Assembly (NCBI GenBank): GCA_002421805.1
Contig: DISM01000001.1
Location: forward strand, 220,902 to 284,901
Origin: Candidatus Omnitrophica bacterium UBA6210
Lineage (GTDB): Bacteria > Omnitrophota > Gorgyraeia > Velamenicoccales > Velamenicoccaceae
Length of the DNA stretch: 64,000 nt
Reading direction: 5' to 3'
Position 1 is the first letter of the stretch. Each line of letters starts with the position of its first letter. Position numbers and translations under genes: made by a program. Below the pieces are notes generated by a model. The model saw only the letters and a program-made list of their open reading frames with translations, was not told the DNA's origin and did no database searches. Below are positions 43,003 to 51,457 of the stretch, piece after piece.

Positions 43003-43488
43003 AACACCAATAACCAAGAAACAAGCACCAAACAAATCCCAATGTCCAACAATCAAACAACTACTCAGACTTCAAGATGATAGACGATAAAATATTTTTT
43101 AACTCATCTGCCTCTCTCAGGAGCGGCTTAATTGCTTTTTCTTGAGTTATATTGGCCTCCAACAGTAATTCCAACCAATGAAGACTTTCCTTAGCCTCTC
43201 TTCTGGCAATTTTCAACCGTAGAATAAAATCCTTTTTTCCCAGGGCATCATTAGCTTCTCGATAATTTGCTCCTATGGAACCCGATGCCCCAACCGTTTG
43301 CCCTACGAGCCTATCGTTGATCGGATTCCTCGGTAAAATCATACACTCCCTGATGACGACTTTGGCAAACTCAGTTGTTCTTTTTTCTAAGTCAAATTCT
43401 TTAGCCATCGTCGTTGGTTTTTTGGTTATTGGTTTGTTGGGTATTGCTTGGTTATTGTATCTTGGACTTTGGTGATTATATTTTCTAT
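43003..43488. mobile_element. four-helix-bundle gene flanked by inverted arrays of a degenerate 7-mer
   Basis: The left arm (43003-43060) reads CACCAATAACCAAGAAACAA and continues with CCAAAC-type units; the right arm (43409-43488) is of reverse-complement type, with TTGGTTATTG and TTGGACTTTGGTGATTAT. Between them is one gene. Both arms match those of the gene-less locus at 45842-45985. No transposase is present; mobility is inferred. Confidence 0.55.
43061..43408 (-). CDS. four helix bundle protein (S23/IVP-like family)
   Basis: 115 residues, all helical: AKEFDLEKRTTEFAKVVIREC, GQTVGASGSIGANYREAN, FILRLKIARREAKESLHWLELL, then a final helix. This is the TIGR02436-type family first seen in 23S rRNA intervening sequences and later in large numbers in environmental genomes; relatives (Avd) work in diversity-generating retroelements. 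No reverse transcriptase is here. The gene is visibly AT-rich compared with atpD and gspE on its sides, lacks a Shine-Dalgarno, and is enclosed by inverted repeat arrays, all signs of acquisition. Confidence 0.85.
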   Translation of the reverse strand: MAKEFDLEKRTTEFAKVVIRECMILPRNPINDRLVGQTVGASGSIGANYREANDALGKKDFILRLKIARREAKESLHWLELLLEANITQEKAIKPLLREADELKNILSSIILKSE

Positions 43489-44913
43489 TTATTCCTTTTT
43501 CTCTCCGCCGGGCCCAAAGGTCAGGGCCCCTTTCATATAAAAATCGTCGTCGGGGATGCTGTCGACGCGGCCGCTGATGATGCGTTCGCAACCGTCCAGC
43601 GTCTGGTCCAAGGGGACATAGACGCCCTTGCGGTTGGTGTACACCTCCGCCGTGAAGAACGGCTGTGTCATAAAATTATCAAGCTTCCTGGCCCTGTGAA
43701 AGATGGTCCTGTCGTTCTTCGAGAGTTCTTCGACGCCGATGATGGCGGCCATGCGCTGGAGTTCTTCATATTTCTGGAAAAGGCGGATGGCCTCCTGGGC
43801 GATATCGAAATGCCTCTTGCCGACGATCCGCGGAGTCAAGAACGCCGAGGTCGACATCAACGGGTCGATGGCCGGATACATGCCCTTCTGGACGCGCAGG
43901 CGTGACAAGACAAAGATCGAATCCAGATGAGAAAAGATACAGACGACGGCCGGATCGGTCAGGTCGTCCGCAGGGACATAGACCGCCTCGATCGACGTGA
44001 TGGATGCGCCCTGCCGCGAACGGATGCGCTCGTGGAATTCGCCAATCTCGCTGGTCAGCGTCGGCTGATATCCGGTCTCCGACGGGATGCGGCCCAGGAG
44101 GGCGGAGAGCTCGCTGCCCGCCTGCGCGAACCTGAAGACATTATCGATCAGGAATATGATGCTGTGGCCTTCCGCCTGGAGCGATTCGGCGAACGCAACG
44201 CCCGTCGCCACGACCTCAAATCTCGCGCCCGGCGACTCATCCATTTGGCCATAGATCAGGATAGATTTAGGCAGAATACCCGAACGCACGAACTCAAAAT
44301 ACAACTCGTTGCCTTCGCGCACGCGCTCGCCGGCGCCGGTGAAGACGCACAACCACTCTTGTTTCTGGACGATATTGTGAATGATCTCCAGGGTCAACAA
44401 GCTCTTGCCCAGCGCCGCGCCGCCGAGGATGCCCGTCTTGGAATTTTTCACAAGAGGGAACAAAAGGTCGATCATCTTCATGCCGGTCTCGATGATCTCG
44501 AACTCTCCCTTTGTCTTCTCTTCCAGGGAAACGTTCTGTTCCGCGCCGGTCTTGCGCACGGGAAAAAGCTCCTTCGTCACGATGGGGCCTTTTTTATCGA
44601 TGGGTTCTCCTAAGACATTGACCACGCGGCCCAATGTCATCTTGGCCTTGGGGATCACCAGGGGCCGGTCCGTCCGTTCCACCGGCGCATGTCTTTTGAG
44701 GCCGTAGGTGGGCGTCAGCGAGATACAGCGCGCGATATTGACCGGCTGGTGTTCAACGACCTCCAGCACCACCTCCTGACCGTCGTGGGTCAATGTCTGG
44801 AGGATCTCATAGATCGCCGGCAGATCCTCCTCGGCGTCAAAGAGGACGTCAACGACCGGGCCGTGGACTGCCTGGACTTTTCCCTTATGCAGCGTCTGTG
44901 CGTCTGTCGTCAT
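43489..44913 (-). CDS. atpD: F-type ATP synthase subunit beta (divergent)
   Basis: 474 residues, catalytic subunit. P-loop GGAALGKS at 164-171 (usual form GGAGVGKT), GAGERVREG with catalytic Glu196, and IDNVFRFAQAGSELSALLGRIP. All catalytic residues are present although the sequence differs from common AtpD in many places. Its ATG overlaps the end of the gamma gene by 29 bp. It is the last ATP synthase gene in this row, where epsilon would usually follow. Confidence 0.93.
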   Translation of the reverse strand: MTTDAQTLHKGKVQAVHGPVVDVLFDAEEDLPAIYEILQTLTHDGQEVVLEVVEHQPVNIARCISLTPTYGLKRHAPVERTDRPLVIPKAKMTLGRVVNVLGEPIDKKGPIVTKELFPVRKTGAEQNVSLEEKTKGEFEIIETGMKMIDLLFPLVKNSKTGILGGAALGKSLLTLEIIHNIVQKQEWLCVFTGAGERVREGNELYFEFVRSGILPKSILIYGQMDESPGARFEVVATGVAFAESLQAEGHSIIFLIDNVFRFAQAGSELSALLGRIPSETGYQPTLTSEIGEFHERIRSRQGASITSIEAVYVPADDLTDPAVVCIFSHLDSIFVLSRLRVQKGMYPAIDPLMSTSAFLTPRIVGKRHFDIAQEAIRLFQKYEELQRMAAIIGVEELSKNDRTIFHRARKLDNFMTQPFFTAEVYTNRKGVYVPLDQTLDGCERIISGRVDSIPDDDFYMKGALTFGPGGEKKE

Positions 44914-45838
44914 ATGGTTTTTTGTCCTTTAAAAAAACGGAGGCCTGCCATTCCTGAAAGATCTCCGCGACCCGCGCCTCGCGCCACCGCAGGCGTGACG
45001 CGAAGATCTCGCGGATATTCTTGTCGCTTTTTTCATGCAAATGTTTGAAATAATCGCGCATCAGCCTTCGGTTCATCGTCTTGATCTCCTCGAGGCTGCC
45101 TTCCAGGTGCATGATACGCGCCGAGCATTCCGAAAGTTTGGAATCCAGGAAGATATCGTAAAATTTCTGCATCATGAGCGCGCGCACCAGATAGTCGATC
45201 AACGCCCTCCTGTCGGGTTCGACCAGGACGCTGGGCCGAGTCGTCTTGCGGAATTTCTTTATGTCGTCCTTCCTGGCCAGGATATCCCCGCTCGGCAGGA
45301 CCCTGACGACCTCGACGCGCTGGGCCGTGAAAGACAAGAAACGCGGATACACCACCAGGGCGCTGCCGATCTCCTTGCGCAGGAACTTCCCGATCAAAAG
45401 GTCGCGGACAGCGCCGGCGCGCCTGTAACTGATGTCATCGCCGACCCCCGGCAAAAAGGTGAAGGGCCGGGCCACCGTCTCCGACATATACCGCGAACCT
45501 CTTTCCCCCATGACAATGATCTCGTCGCGCGCCGCCGTCTGCTCCAGGCCGTCCGTCAGGACCAGGGTGTTCAACCCCCCGAGAAAACCTTCGTCGGAGG
45601 TGATCATTAAAACGGCTTTGGGCAGGTCCTTGTCCTCTTTTAAAAAAGGGTGCGCGATCCTTTCTGTGCCCAGGGCCGCAAGAAAATCCTCCAGCGCAAA
45701 CTTAAAATCATCGAAGCCCTTGCGCTTCATCTGGAACGTCCGGAACTGGCTGGAGGTGGCGCTTTTCAAAACGTCGATCATCTCCAAAAGCTCGCGCGCA
45801 AATCTCAGGTCTTCGCGTAATTTAATGAGCGGAATCAT
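44885..45838 (-). CDS. atpG: F-type ATP synthase subunit gamma (divergent)
   Basis: 317 residues, longer than the usual 285-295. The position between alpha and beta, a central alpha/beta domain (AVLMITSDEGFLGGLNTLVL resembles SSDRGLCGGLN), and long terminal helices (IMHLEGSLEEIKTMNRRLMRDYF) identify the rotor shaft. Sequence is strongly diverged. It ends 25 codons further than typical and overlaps atpD. The 162-bp gap before it contains a repeat element. Confidence 0.82.
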   Translation of the reverse strand: MIPLIKLREDLRFARELLEMIDVLKSATSSQFRTFQMKRKGFDDFKFALEDFLAALGTERIAHPFLKEDKDLPKAVLMITSDEGFLGGLNTLVLTDGLEQTAARDEIIVMGERGSRYMSETVARPFTFLPGVGDDISYRRAGAVRDLLIGKFLRKEIGSALVVYPRFLSFTAQRVEVVRVLPSGDILARKDDIKKFRKTTRPSVLVEPDRRALIDYLVRALMMQKFYDIFLDSKLSECSARIMHLEGSLEEIKTMNRRLMRDYFKHLHEKSDKNIREIFASRLRWREARVAEIFQEWQASVFLKDKKPYDDRRTDAA

Positions 45839-45841
45839 AAG

Positions 45842-45985
45842 TTAATCACCAATGATCAAGAAACAAATTCCAAACAACACTCGATAACCCATTATCAAAC
45901 ACAAGCGGTAAAATCATTCAAGTTTGGTTATTTGAATTTGGTGATTGATCATTGTTTGGTGATTGTATCTTGTGCCTTGGTTATT
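45842..45985. repeat. gene-less copy of the inverted 7-mer array element
   Basis: Left arm CACCAATGATCAAGAAACAA and right arm TTGGTGATTGTATCTTG match the arms around the four-helix-bundle gene at 43003-43488, but only about 15 bp separate them. It lies inside the ATP synthase operon between alpha and gamma. Confidence 0.7.
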
Positions 45986-46000
45986 TAACATCTGTGCCTT

Positions 46001-47482
46001 CTATACGACTTTCTTTTCCCTGAAGAAATCAACAAACGCCCTGTCTAGGCCTTCTCTGATATCAGCCGTCAGCTCTTTTTTCTCGGAGAGGTCCCTCATC
46101 ACGTCCGGCCGGGACTTGTGCAGATAGGGCATAATGTTCTCGCAAAATACATTCAGTCCTTCGGCGGAGAGGATCTCCAGGATCTTCCTCTGGAACGCGT
46201 AGAAGAATACGATCATCGTCATCTCGTCGACCGGCTTATGCGCCTCCTGGACGAACAGGTGCGTCAGCGTTTCGCCGCGGCGCATCTTCTCGGAGATCTC
46301 CGTCGAAAGCTTCGTGCGCACGCGCATGAGACGCAAAAGCTCCTTATACTGCGCATAATCCAGGCGCAGGGTCGCGGCCACCTCCCGCAACGCCTTGCTC
46401 TGGACCTTCGAGCCGATACGCGACACTGAAAGGCCGAGGTCCACGGCGGGCTTGAAGCCTTCATGGAAAAGGTTGGTCGAGATATAGATCTGGCCGTCCG
46501 TCATCGAGACGAGATTGCTCTGCACGTAACCGGTGATATCGCCCTGAAGGGTCTCGACGATCGGCAAAAACGTCATGGAGCCGCCGCCGTTCTCCTCATT
46601 CAGGAGGCCGGCGCGCTCCATGAGCTGCGAATGAAGATAGAAGATGTCGCCGGGATAGGCCTCGCGGCCCGGCGAGCGTTCCAGAAGAAGCGACAATTCG
46701 CGGTACATCCAGGCATGTTTTGTCAGGTCGTCCAGCACGACCAGGGAGTGCCGGCCGGAATACATAAAATATTCTCCCACCGCAGAGGCCACGTAAGGAG
46801 CCAGATATTGTTCGCCGGCCGATGCGGAAGCCGAGGCCGCCACGACGATCGTATAATCCATGGCGCCGGCCTCCTGGAGGATCCGGATGACTTTCGTGAG
46901 AGACGCATAGGGGCCGCCGCACCAGCAGTACACGCAGACCACGCCCTTGCCTTTCTGGTTGATGATCGCGTCGAGGGCGATCGTGCTTTTCCCGCTCTGC
47001 CTGTCGCCGATGATCAGCTCGCGCTGCCCCTTGCCGATGGGGATCGTCAGATCCAGGATCTTCGACCCCGTAAAGAATTGTTCGAAGATCGGGACACGGT
47101 CGAGCATGCCCGGCGCCCGGCGAAAAACAGGACACAGGGTATCGCCTTCCAGGGGCTTCTGCAGGCCGTCGAGGGGTTCGCCGATCGCGCTGATGACGCG
47201 GCCGAGATAACTTTCCCCGACGGAAAGAGAAAAGACCTCGCTGCGGCTGGAGACCATGCTGCCCAGGATGATGTCTTTCTCATCCCCCAGGACGAACGCC
47301 ATGACCTCCTTGTCGTTAAAATCGACGACAAGCCCCTTGCGGTTGAGCCCGCTGAATTCGATCAGCTGACCGTAAATACAATTCGGCAGGCCCTGGATCT
47401 TGACGATGCCGCGCTTGATCTCGCGGACAACGCCGACCTCCTTGATCTCAAAAGCCTCCAGATTAAAAGCCGGTTTCTGCAT
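46001..47482 (-). CDS. atpA: F-type ATP synthase subunit alpha
   Basis: 493 residues. P-loop GDRQSGKS at 159-166, IPIGKGQRELIIGDRQ before it, and SVSRIGS with the arginine finger. The N-terminus is short: the beta-barrel begins near residue 13, without the roughly 20-residue helix that normally binds the delta subunit N-terminal domain. This agrees with the lack of that delta domain in the neighbouring b-delta fusion. Confidence 0.95.
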   Translation of the reverse strand: MQKPAFNLEAFEIKEVGVVREIKRGIVKIQGLPNCIYGQLIEFSGLNRKGLVVDFNDKEVMAFVLGDEKDIILGSMVSSRSEVFSLSVGESYLGRVISAIGEPLDGLQKPLEGDTLCPVFRRAPGMLDRVPIFEQFFTGSKILDLTIPIGKGQRELIIGDRQSGKSTIALDAIINQKGKGVVCVYCWCGGPYASLTKVIRILQEAGAMDYTIVVAASASASAGEQYLAPYVASAVGEYFMYSGRHSLVVLDDLTKHAWMYRELSLLLERSPGREAYPGDIFYLHSQLMERAGLLNEENGGGSMTFLPIVETLQGDITGYVQSNLVSMTDGQIYISTNLFHEGFKPAVDLGLSVSRIGSKVQSKALREVAATLRLDYAQYKELLRLMRVRTKLSTEISEKMRRGETLTHLFVQEAHKPVDEMTMIVFFYAFQRKILEILSAEGLNVFCENIMPYLHKSRPDVMRDLSEKKELTADIREGLDRAFVDFFREKKVV

Positions 47483-47522
47483 AGAGTGATACGACGCCTA
47501 TGTTTTGTTCCGCGACAAAGAT

Positions 47523-48257
47523 CTATTTTTTTCCGTTTTTGGCGCGCAGCCCTGCCATGGCGCGATTCAACTTGTTCCTGAGGCTGCCGTCTGCGACAAG
47601 CCCGCCGAACTTGATCATCATGCCGACGATCAAAGAAGGATCGACACTCTCAACCAACGGCACATCGAATCCAAGCTTGGAAGAAAGGACTTTTTTGATC
47701 TTTTCTTTTTCCTGGGGGGAGAGTTCCGCGGATGTGACGACCTCGACGCGGTCAACCTTGACGGCCAGACGCTCGCGATCCACCTTGGCCAGTTCGTCGA
47801 TCAGTTCATCGATCAGCTGCCTGTGCAGGGTTTCCTGCCCCTTGGCCGTGAACGTCTCCTGGATCAGCTTCGCCGAGAGCTCCAGGGCCCGCTTTTCGAC
47901 GGTGGCCATGACCTCGACTTCCATGCGCTTGGTCTTCTCGAGGGCCTCCTGCACCGTCTTGTCGGCTCTCGCCTGGGCGGCCTGCGCCGCTTCCTCGGCC
48001 GCAACTTCCGCCGCCTTCTTGGCGTTCTCAATGATGACCTTGGCCTCCTGCTCGCTGCGTTCGATCTCGTTCTTCGCCTGGATCCGGGCTTTTTCAAGCT
48101 CTTTGTTGAGGATCTCTTCCTTCTCGAGGCTTTCCTGATGAAGGACCTGGAGACGACCGAGGGCTGACCTTAATTGATTACCGAAAAGAAGACGCAGAAA
48201 GATGACGATGACGACAAATGTCACGACCTGGATCAGGATGAGCTGCAGAATTTCCAA
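47523..48257 (-). CDS. F-type ATP synthase b-delta fusion protein
   Basis: 244 residues. Residues 5-24 are the b-subunit membrane anchor; about 30-130 is a charged stator coiled coil; about 135-240 matches only the C-terminal domain of delta (VEVVTSAELSPQEKEKIKKVL, then DPSLIVGMMIKFGGLVADGSLRNKL). The six-helix N-terminal domain of delta, which binds the tip of alpha, is absent. So the peripheral stalk is built from one chain with a reduced top. Confidence 0.85.
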   Translation of the reverse strand: MEILQLILIQVVTFVVIVIFLRLLFGNQLRSALGRLQVLHQESLEKEEILNKELEKARIQAKNEIERSEQEAKVIIENAKKAAEVAAEEAAQAAQARADKTVQEALEKTKRMEVEVMATVEKRALELSAKLIQETFTAKGQETLHRQLIDELIDELAKVDRERLAVKVDRVEVVTSAELSPQEKEKIKKVLSSKLGFDVPLVESVDPSLIVGMMIKFGGLVADGSLRNKLNRAMAGLRAKNGKK

Positions 48258-48317
48258 AAAATCCTCCCTTTCGCCTGCGGGGCCCGCCAGCCATCTGCGG
48301 CGGCATGCGCGAGGACT

Positions 48318-48527
48318 TCATTTGAAAAGGTTATAGATCAAAATCAGCGCAATGACCGCGATGCCTTCGGCAAACATGAACGCGAACATCATGGCGACCA
48401 TGATCTTGGCTGACGCCGAAGGGTTGCGCCCCAAGGCGCGGATGGCCGCATATCCCACGAGGGCGATGATCAAAGAAGGCCCCAGCGTGCTGATGAACAT
48501 CATGATGGCGATCGTGAGATTTTCCAT
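48318..48527 (-). CDS. atpE: F-type ATP synthase subunit c
   Basis: 69 residues, two transmembrane helices with the polar loop GRNPSAS. The ion-binding carboxylate is Glu54 (FMFAEGIAVIAL). The next residue is Gly rather than Ser/Thr, and the helix-1 Gln of sodium-type rings is not evident, so proton use is the better guess. The glycine-rich GxGxGxG motif of helix 1 is weak, another sign of divergence. Confidence 0.92.
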   Translation of the reverse strand: MENLTIAIMMFISTLGPSLIIALVGYAAIRALGRNPSASAKIMVAMMFAFMFAEGIAVIALILIYNLFK

Positions 48528-48552
48528 AGCCCCTCTTGCCGCTGCGGCGGAG

Positions 48553-48843
48553 TCATTCCACCAGGATCACCAATTCATTGTTGCCCTTCATATGGGCAAC
48601 GCCTCTCTGGATCTTGATGGGCCGCAGGTCCTGGATCTGGGCCTGCGGACCCGCTCCGGTCGTCACCCTGAAACCGAACTTCCTGGCGAAGGGTGTCAGG
48701 CGGATCAATCCTCTCTTAAGCGCCACGAAGATCGGCTCGTGGTTGTCCATGATGCTCAACTCACCGTCGACCCCGGGAAGGATGGCCTCGGAGATGGCCC
48801 CTTCGAACACCTTCCCTGTCGCGTTCAAGATCTGGATCTTCAT
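48553..48843 (-). CDS. atpC: F-type ATP synthase subunit epsilon (N-domain only)
   Basis: 96 residues: the beta-sandwich domain of epsilon (LNATGKVFEGAISEAILPGVDGELSIMDNHEPIFVAL). The inhibitory C-terminal helical hairpin of the usual 130-140 residue protein is missing. It is the first gene of this ATP synthase row instead of the last. No a subunit gene lies upstream; the next gene is a diguanylate cyclase. Confidence 0.82.
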   Translation of the reverse strand: MKIQILNATGKVFEGAISEAILPGVDGELSIMDNHEPIFVALKRGLIRLTPFARKFGFRVTTGAGPQAQIQDLRPIKIQRGVAHMKGNNELVILVE

Positions 48844-48901
48844 ACGCCCGCGGCAACCGTTAAGCGATGACAGCGGCTAAAAATCTGTCTCGACAAGAGG
48901 C

Positions 48902-49780
48902 TCACGCCAGGACGACCTTGTTCTTGCCCGTGCTCTTGGCCTGGTAGAGCGCCTTGTCCGCCTTGTCGATCAACATATCCTTTTCTTTGGAATCCGTCGG
49001 GAATTCCGCGATCCCCATGCTGATCGTTGTCGGAAGGCTCAGGCGCACCAGGTTCAAGAGGCGCTCGGCTGCCAGCCGCCCCCCTTCCTTGTTCGTCTCG
49101 ATCAGAAGGATACAGAACTCTTCGCCGCCGTAACGGAAGACCATGTCGAGGTTCCTGAGCGAACGCACAAAGAGGTTCGTCAGCCCCTTCAACAATTCAT
49201 CTCCCGCCATGTGGCCATTGGTATCGTTGTACTTTTTGAAATTATCGACATCGACCATGACCAAGGACAAGCTTTGGGGGTAGCGCCTGGCGCGCATCAG
49301 CTCCCGGTCGAGGACTTCGTGAAGATAACGGTGGTTATACACCCCCGTCAGGCCGTCGAGGATCGAGAGATCGTAGTAGTAGGATTTCTTGTTGGCCTCG
49401 TCCATGAGGAAGTAGCGCTCGACGGCATGCTGCACGACGATCCTGATCTCGCTGGGATTAAAAGGCTTGGTGATGTAACCGAAGGCGCCGTTCTCCATGG
49501 CCTCGATCGCGGAATTGATGAACAGGTAGGGCGTAATGACGATGACACTGATCTTGGCATCGATGTTCTTGATGGCCCGGATCAGCTCCACACCCCCCAT
49601 GTCCGGAAGGCGCAGCTCCGTGATGACAACGGCGCACTTGAGATCCTTGAGAAGCTTTAAACCTTCTTTCGCGGATGAGGCCACGTTCACATTATGCCCC
49701 GCGGCATAAAGGACCGCCCCCAGCTTTTCGGACGCCTCGGCCTCGTCCTCGATCAGAAGGATTTCTGCGCTTTGCTGCAT
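48902..49780 (-). CDS. response regulator-diguanylate cyclase with substituted phosphoacceptor
   Basis: 292 residues. The receiver domain has the acidic pair (E11, D12) and Lys105, but the phosphoacceptor position is Glu55 (ITELRLPD) in place of Asp, which could mimic a permanently phosphorylated state. The GGDEF domain is intact: GGEEF at 218-222, with an RxxD inhibitory site at 209-212. It should make c-di-GMP constitutively with product feedback. It has its own promoter and a GGGAGG Shine-Dalgarno. Confidence 0.9.
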   Translation of the reverse strand: MQQSAEILLIEDEAEASEKLGAVLYAAGHNVNVASSAKEGLKLLKDLKCAVVITELRLPDMGGVELIRAIKNIDAKISVIVITPYLFINSAIEAMENGAFGYITKPFNPSEIRIVVQHAVERYFLMDEANKKSYYYDLSILDGLTGVYNHRYLHEVLDRELMRARRYPQSLSLVMVDVDNFKKYNDTNGHMAGDELLKGLTNLFVRSLRNLDMVFRYGGEEFCILLIETNKEGGRLAAERLLNLVRLSLPTTISMGIAEFPTDSKEKDMLIDKADKALYQAKSTGKNKVVLA

Positions 49781-49821
49781 CTGGTTCCTCCCTATTACTA
49801 ATTCTTCTAAATTATTATTAT

Positions 49822-49850
49822 ATAATAGATTGTTAGGGTCGGCCAGTCAA
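49822..49850 (-). promoter_or_regulatory. promoter of the diguanylate cyclase gene
   Basis: TTGACT at 49850-49845, 17-base spacer, TATTAT at 49827-49822 followed by an AT-rich tract. It may also drive the ATP synthase genes, which show no clear promoter of their own before 48843. Confidence 0.75.
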
Positions 49851-49920
49851 CAATTTTCCCTCACCCCAACCCCAAAAATTAAACCCCGGGGCCGGCGAAG
49901 GGAATAAGGAGGGGCGGACA

Positions 49921-49962
49921 AAATTTAAAAGACCTCCGGAAAAACGGAGGTCTTTTAAATTT
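49921..49962. terminator. bidirectional terminator after tRNA-Glu
   Basis: A perfect 18-bp inverted repeat (AAATTTAAAAGACCTCCG and its complement) with a 6-base loop; GGTCTTTT runs occur on both strands. It ends tRNA-Glu transcription 3 bp after the tRNA. Confidence 0.85.
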
Positions 49963-49964
49963 AA

Positions 49965-50039
49965 CGTCCCCAACCGGATTCGAACCGGTGTCGCAAGCTT
50001 GAAAAGCTCGTGTCCTAGACCAGACTAGACGATGGGGAC
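49965..50039 (-). tRNA. tRNA-Glu (anticodon UUC)
   Basis: Cloverleaf read on the minus strand: acceptor GTCCCCA/TGGGGAC, anticodon loop TTTTCAA giving UUC, T-arm ACCGG-TTCGAAT-CCGGT. The 3' CCA is not encoded. The D-loop is slightly enlarged. Confidence 0.95.
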
Positions 50040-50096
50040 AGGAAGAATCGATAGCCGCCGTCCCGGTCTTAGGTTTATTTTGGCTACAGTGCGGAA

Positions 50097-50125
50097 ATTG
50101 TACATAGGATTGACCCCCCTGTCAA
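50097..50125 (-). promoter_or_regulatory. promoter of tRNA-Glu
   Basis: TTGACA at 50125-50120, 17-base spacer, TACAAT at 50102-50097; the tRNA begins about 58 bp downstream. Confidence 0.85.
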
Positions 50126-50221
50126 GATAAATCAACTCAAAGCGCTGCGGCCCGGAAGCCGATCTTTAAAAACGGGAAACTGCGGGGTCGCACGGAGTTC
50201 ACTTTATATTAGTTGCGCCGA

Positions 50222-51457
50222 ATGTCTTTTTTTGATATTTTTAATACCATGGGCACATTGATCGGGGTTGGATTTAGCGAAAAGAAAGACCCTTTCCTGG
50301 CCGCCTCAGAGGCGGCCAAAACGGCCCTTTACCAGATCCACCACCGACCCATCACCCTCGCCTTCCTGTTTTCCACCATCCACTTTGCGCACCAGCGCCT
50401 TCTCGACGGTATCCATTACGCGCTGGGCAATGTCAAGCTCCTGGGATGCACAGGCTCAAGCGTCATCTGGCCCGAAACGATCAGCAATTACGGCGTAGGC
50501 CTTATGCTCATCAGCATGGACCACGTCACGTTCGGACAGGCCCAGGGCGTCGGTATCAAGGCCAGGGGGGCGCGCCAGGTCGGAGAAGATTTCGCGCGCC
50601 AGGCCCTCAAAAACCTGAACACGCCCCAGCGGGACCTGGCCCTCATCTTCTGCGATGGGATCGTCGAGAACGGCTCCGATCTTCTCAAGGGAATCAAGGA
50701 TATCCTGGGTTTGAGCTTCCCTATCTTCGGGGCGTCGGCGGCCGATAACTTCTGTTTCCATAAAACATACCAATACTTTGATAAAGAAATATTGTCAGAC
50801 AGCGTCACGGGCCTTATCTTTTCCGGCGAGAACATCTTCGGCATGGGCCTGCGGCACGGCTGGAAGCCTCTCGGCAGGCCGCACACCATCACGAACGTCA
50901 AAGGCAACGTGATCAAGACCATTGAAGAAAAGCCGGCGGTGGCCATCTACGAAGAGTATTTCGGAAAATCCAGGAAAGAGATCGAAAAAACCCTGATCGA
51001 AATGAGCATCTACTACCCCCTGGGGCTCTATGTGCCCGGCGAAACGGAATACCTCCTGCGCAACGTCCTGCGGATCGACGAAGACGGCGGGCTCGTCTGC
51101 CAGGGCGACGCCTCTGTCGGAAGCGATGTGCGCCTGATGATGGGGACAAAAGAATGGGCGCTCGACGCTGCAACGCAGGCCGCCCAGGAAGCCAAGGACT
51201 CCCTCAACGGCAAGGAGGTCAAGGGGGCCCTTGTGTTCGAATCCATCTCCCGCAATAAGCTTCTGGGACGATTGACAGAAAGAGAGTTATCGCGTATAAA
51301 ACAAGTATTGGGCAACGTACCGATCCTGGGCATCTGCACTTACGGCGAACAGGCGCCGCTGAAGTCCCTGGAGCATTACGGGGAGACATACTTCCATAAC
51401 GAAACCCTGGCCATCCTGGCCATTGGAGAATCGCATGCCTCCGACAAGCACATTTAA
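50222..51457 (+). CDS. FIST domain signal-transduction protein
   Basis: About 411 residues with FIST_N (FLFSTIHFAHQRLLDGIHYALGNVKLLGCTGSS...) and FIST_C (MSIYYPLGLYVPGETEYLLRNVLRIDEDGGLVCQGD) domains. FIST proteins are thought to bind small ligands such as amino acids and pass the signal to partner kinases or cyclases. The next gene, overlapping by 23 bp, is a histidine kinase, so the two are a unit. The start is uncertain (TTG 50213, ATG 50222 or ATG 50249); a TATATT at 50205-50210 places the mRNA start very close to the first ATG. Confidence 0.88.
   Translation: MSFFDIFNTMGTLIGVGFSEKKDPFLAASEAAKTALYQIHHRPITLAFLFSTIHFAHQRLLDGIHYALGNVKLLGCTGSSVIWPETISNYGVGLMLISMDHVTFGQAQGVGIKARGARQVGEDFARQALKNLNTPQRDLALIFCDGIVENGSDLLKGIKDILGLSFPIFGASAADNFCFHKTYQYFDKEILSDSVTGLIFSGENIFGMGLRHGWKPLGRPHTITNVKGNVIKTIEEKPAVAIYEEYFGKSRKEIEKTLIEMSIYYPLGLYVPGETEYLLRNVLRIDEDGGLVCQGDASVGSDVRLMMGTKEWALDAATQAAQEAKDSLNGKEVKGALVFESISRNKLLGRLTERELSRIKQVLGNVPILGICTYGEQAPLKSLEHYGETYFHNETLAILAIGESHASDKHI

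Noticed and set aside
43061..43408. Diversity-generating retroelement accessory gene (Avd)
   Set aside because: The protein is of the same broad fold, but there is no reverse transcriptase and no template/variable repeat pair in the window.
43409..43591. N-terminal extension of the four-helix-bundle protein, and the 24-residue extension of gspE at 42985-43056
   Set aside because: Both extensions are translations of the repeat arrays; conserved family starts are at 43408 and 42984.
48318..48527. Sodium-type c ring
   Set aside because: The residue after the ion-binding Glu54 is Gly, not Ser/Thr, so the usual sodium-binding motif is absent.
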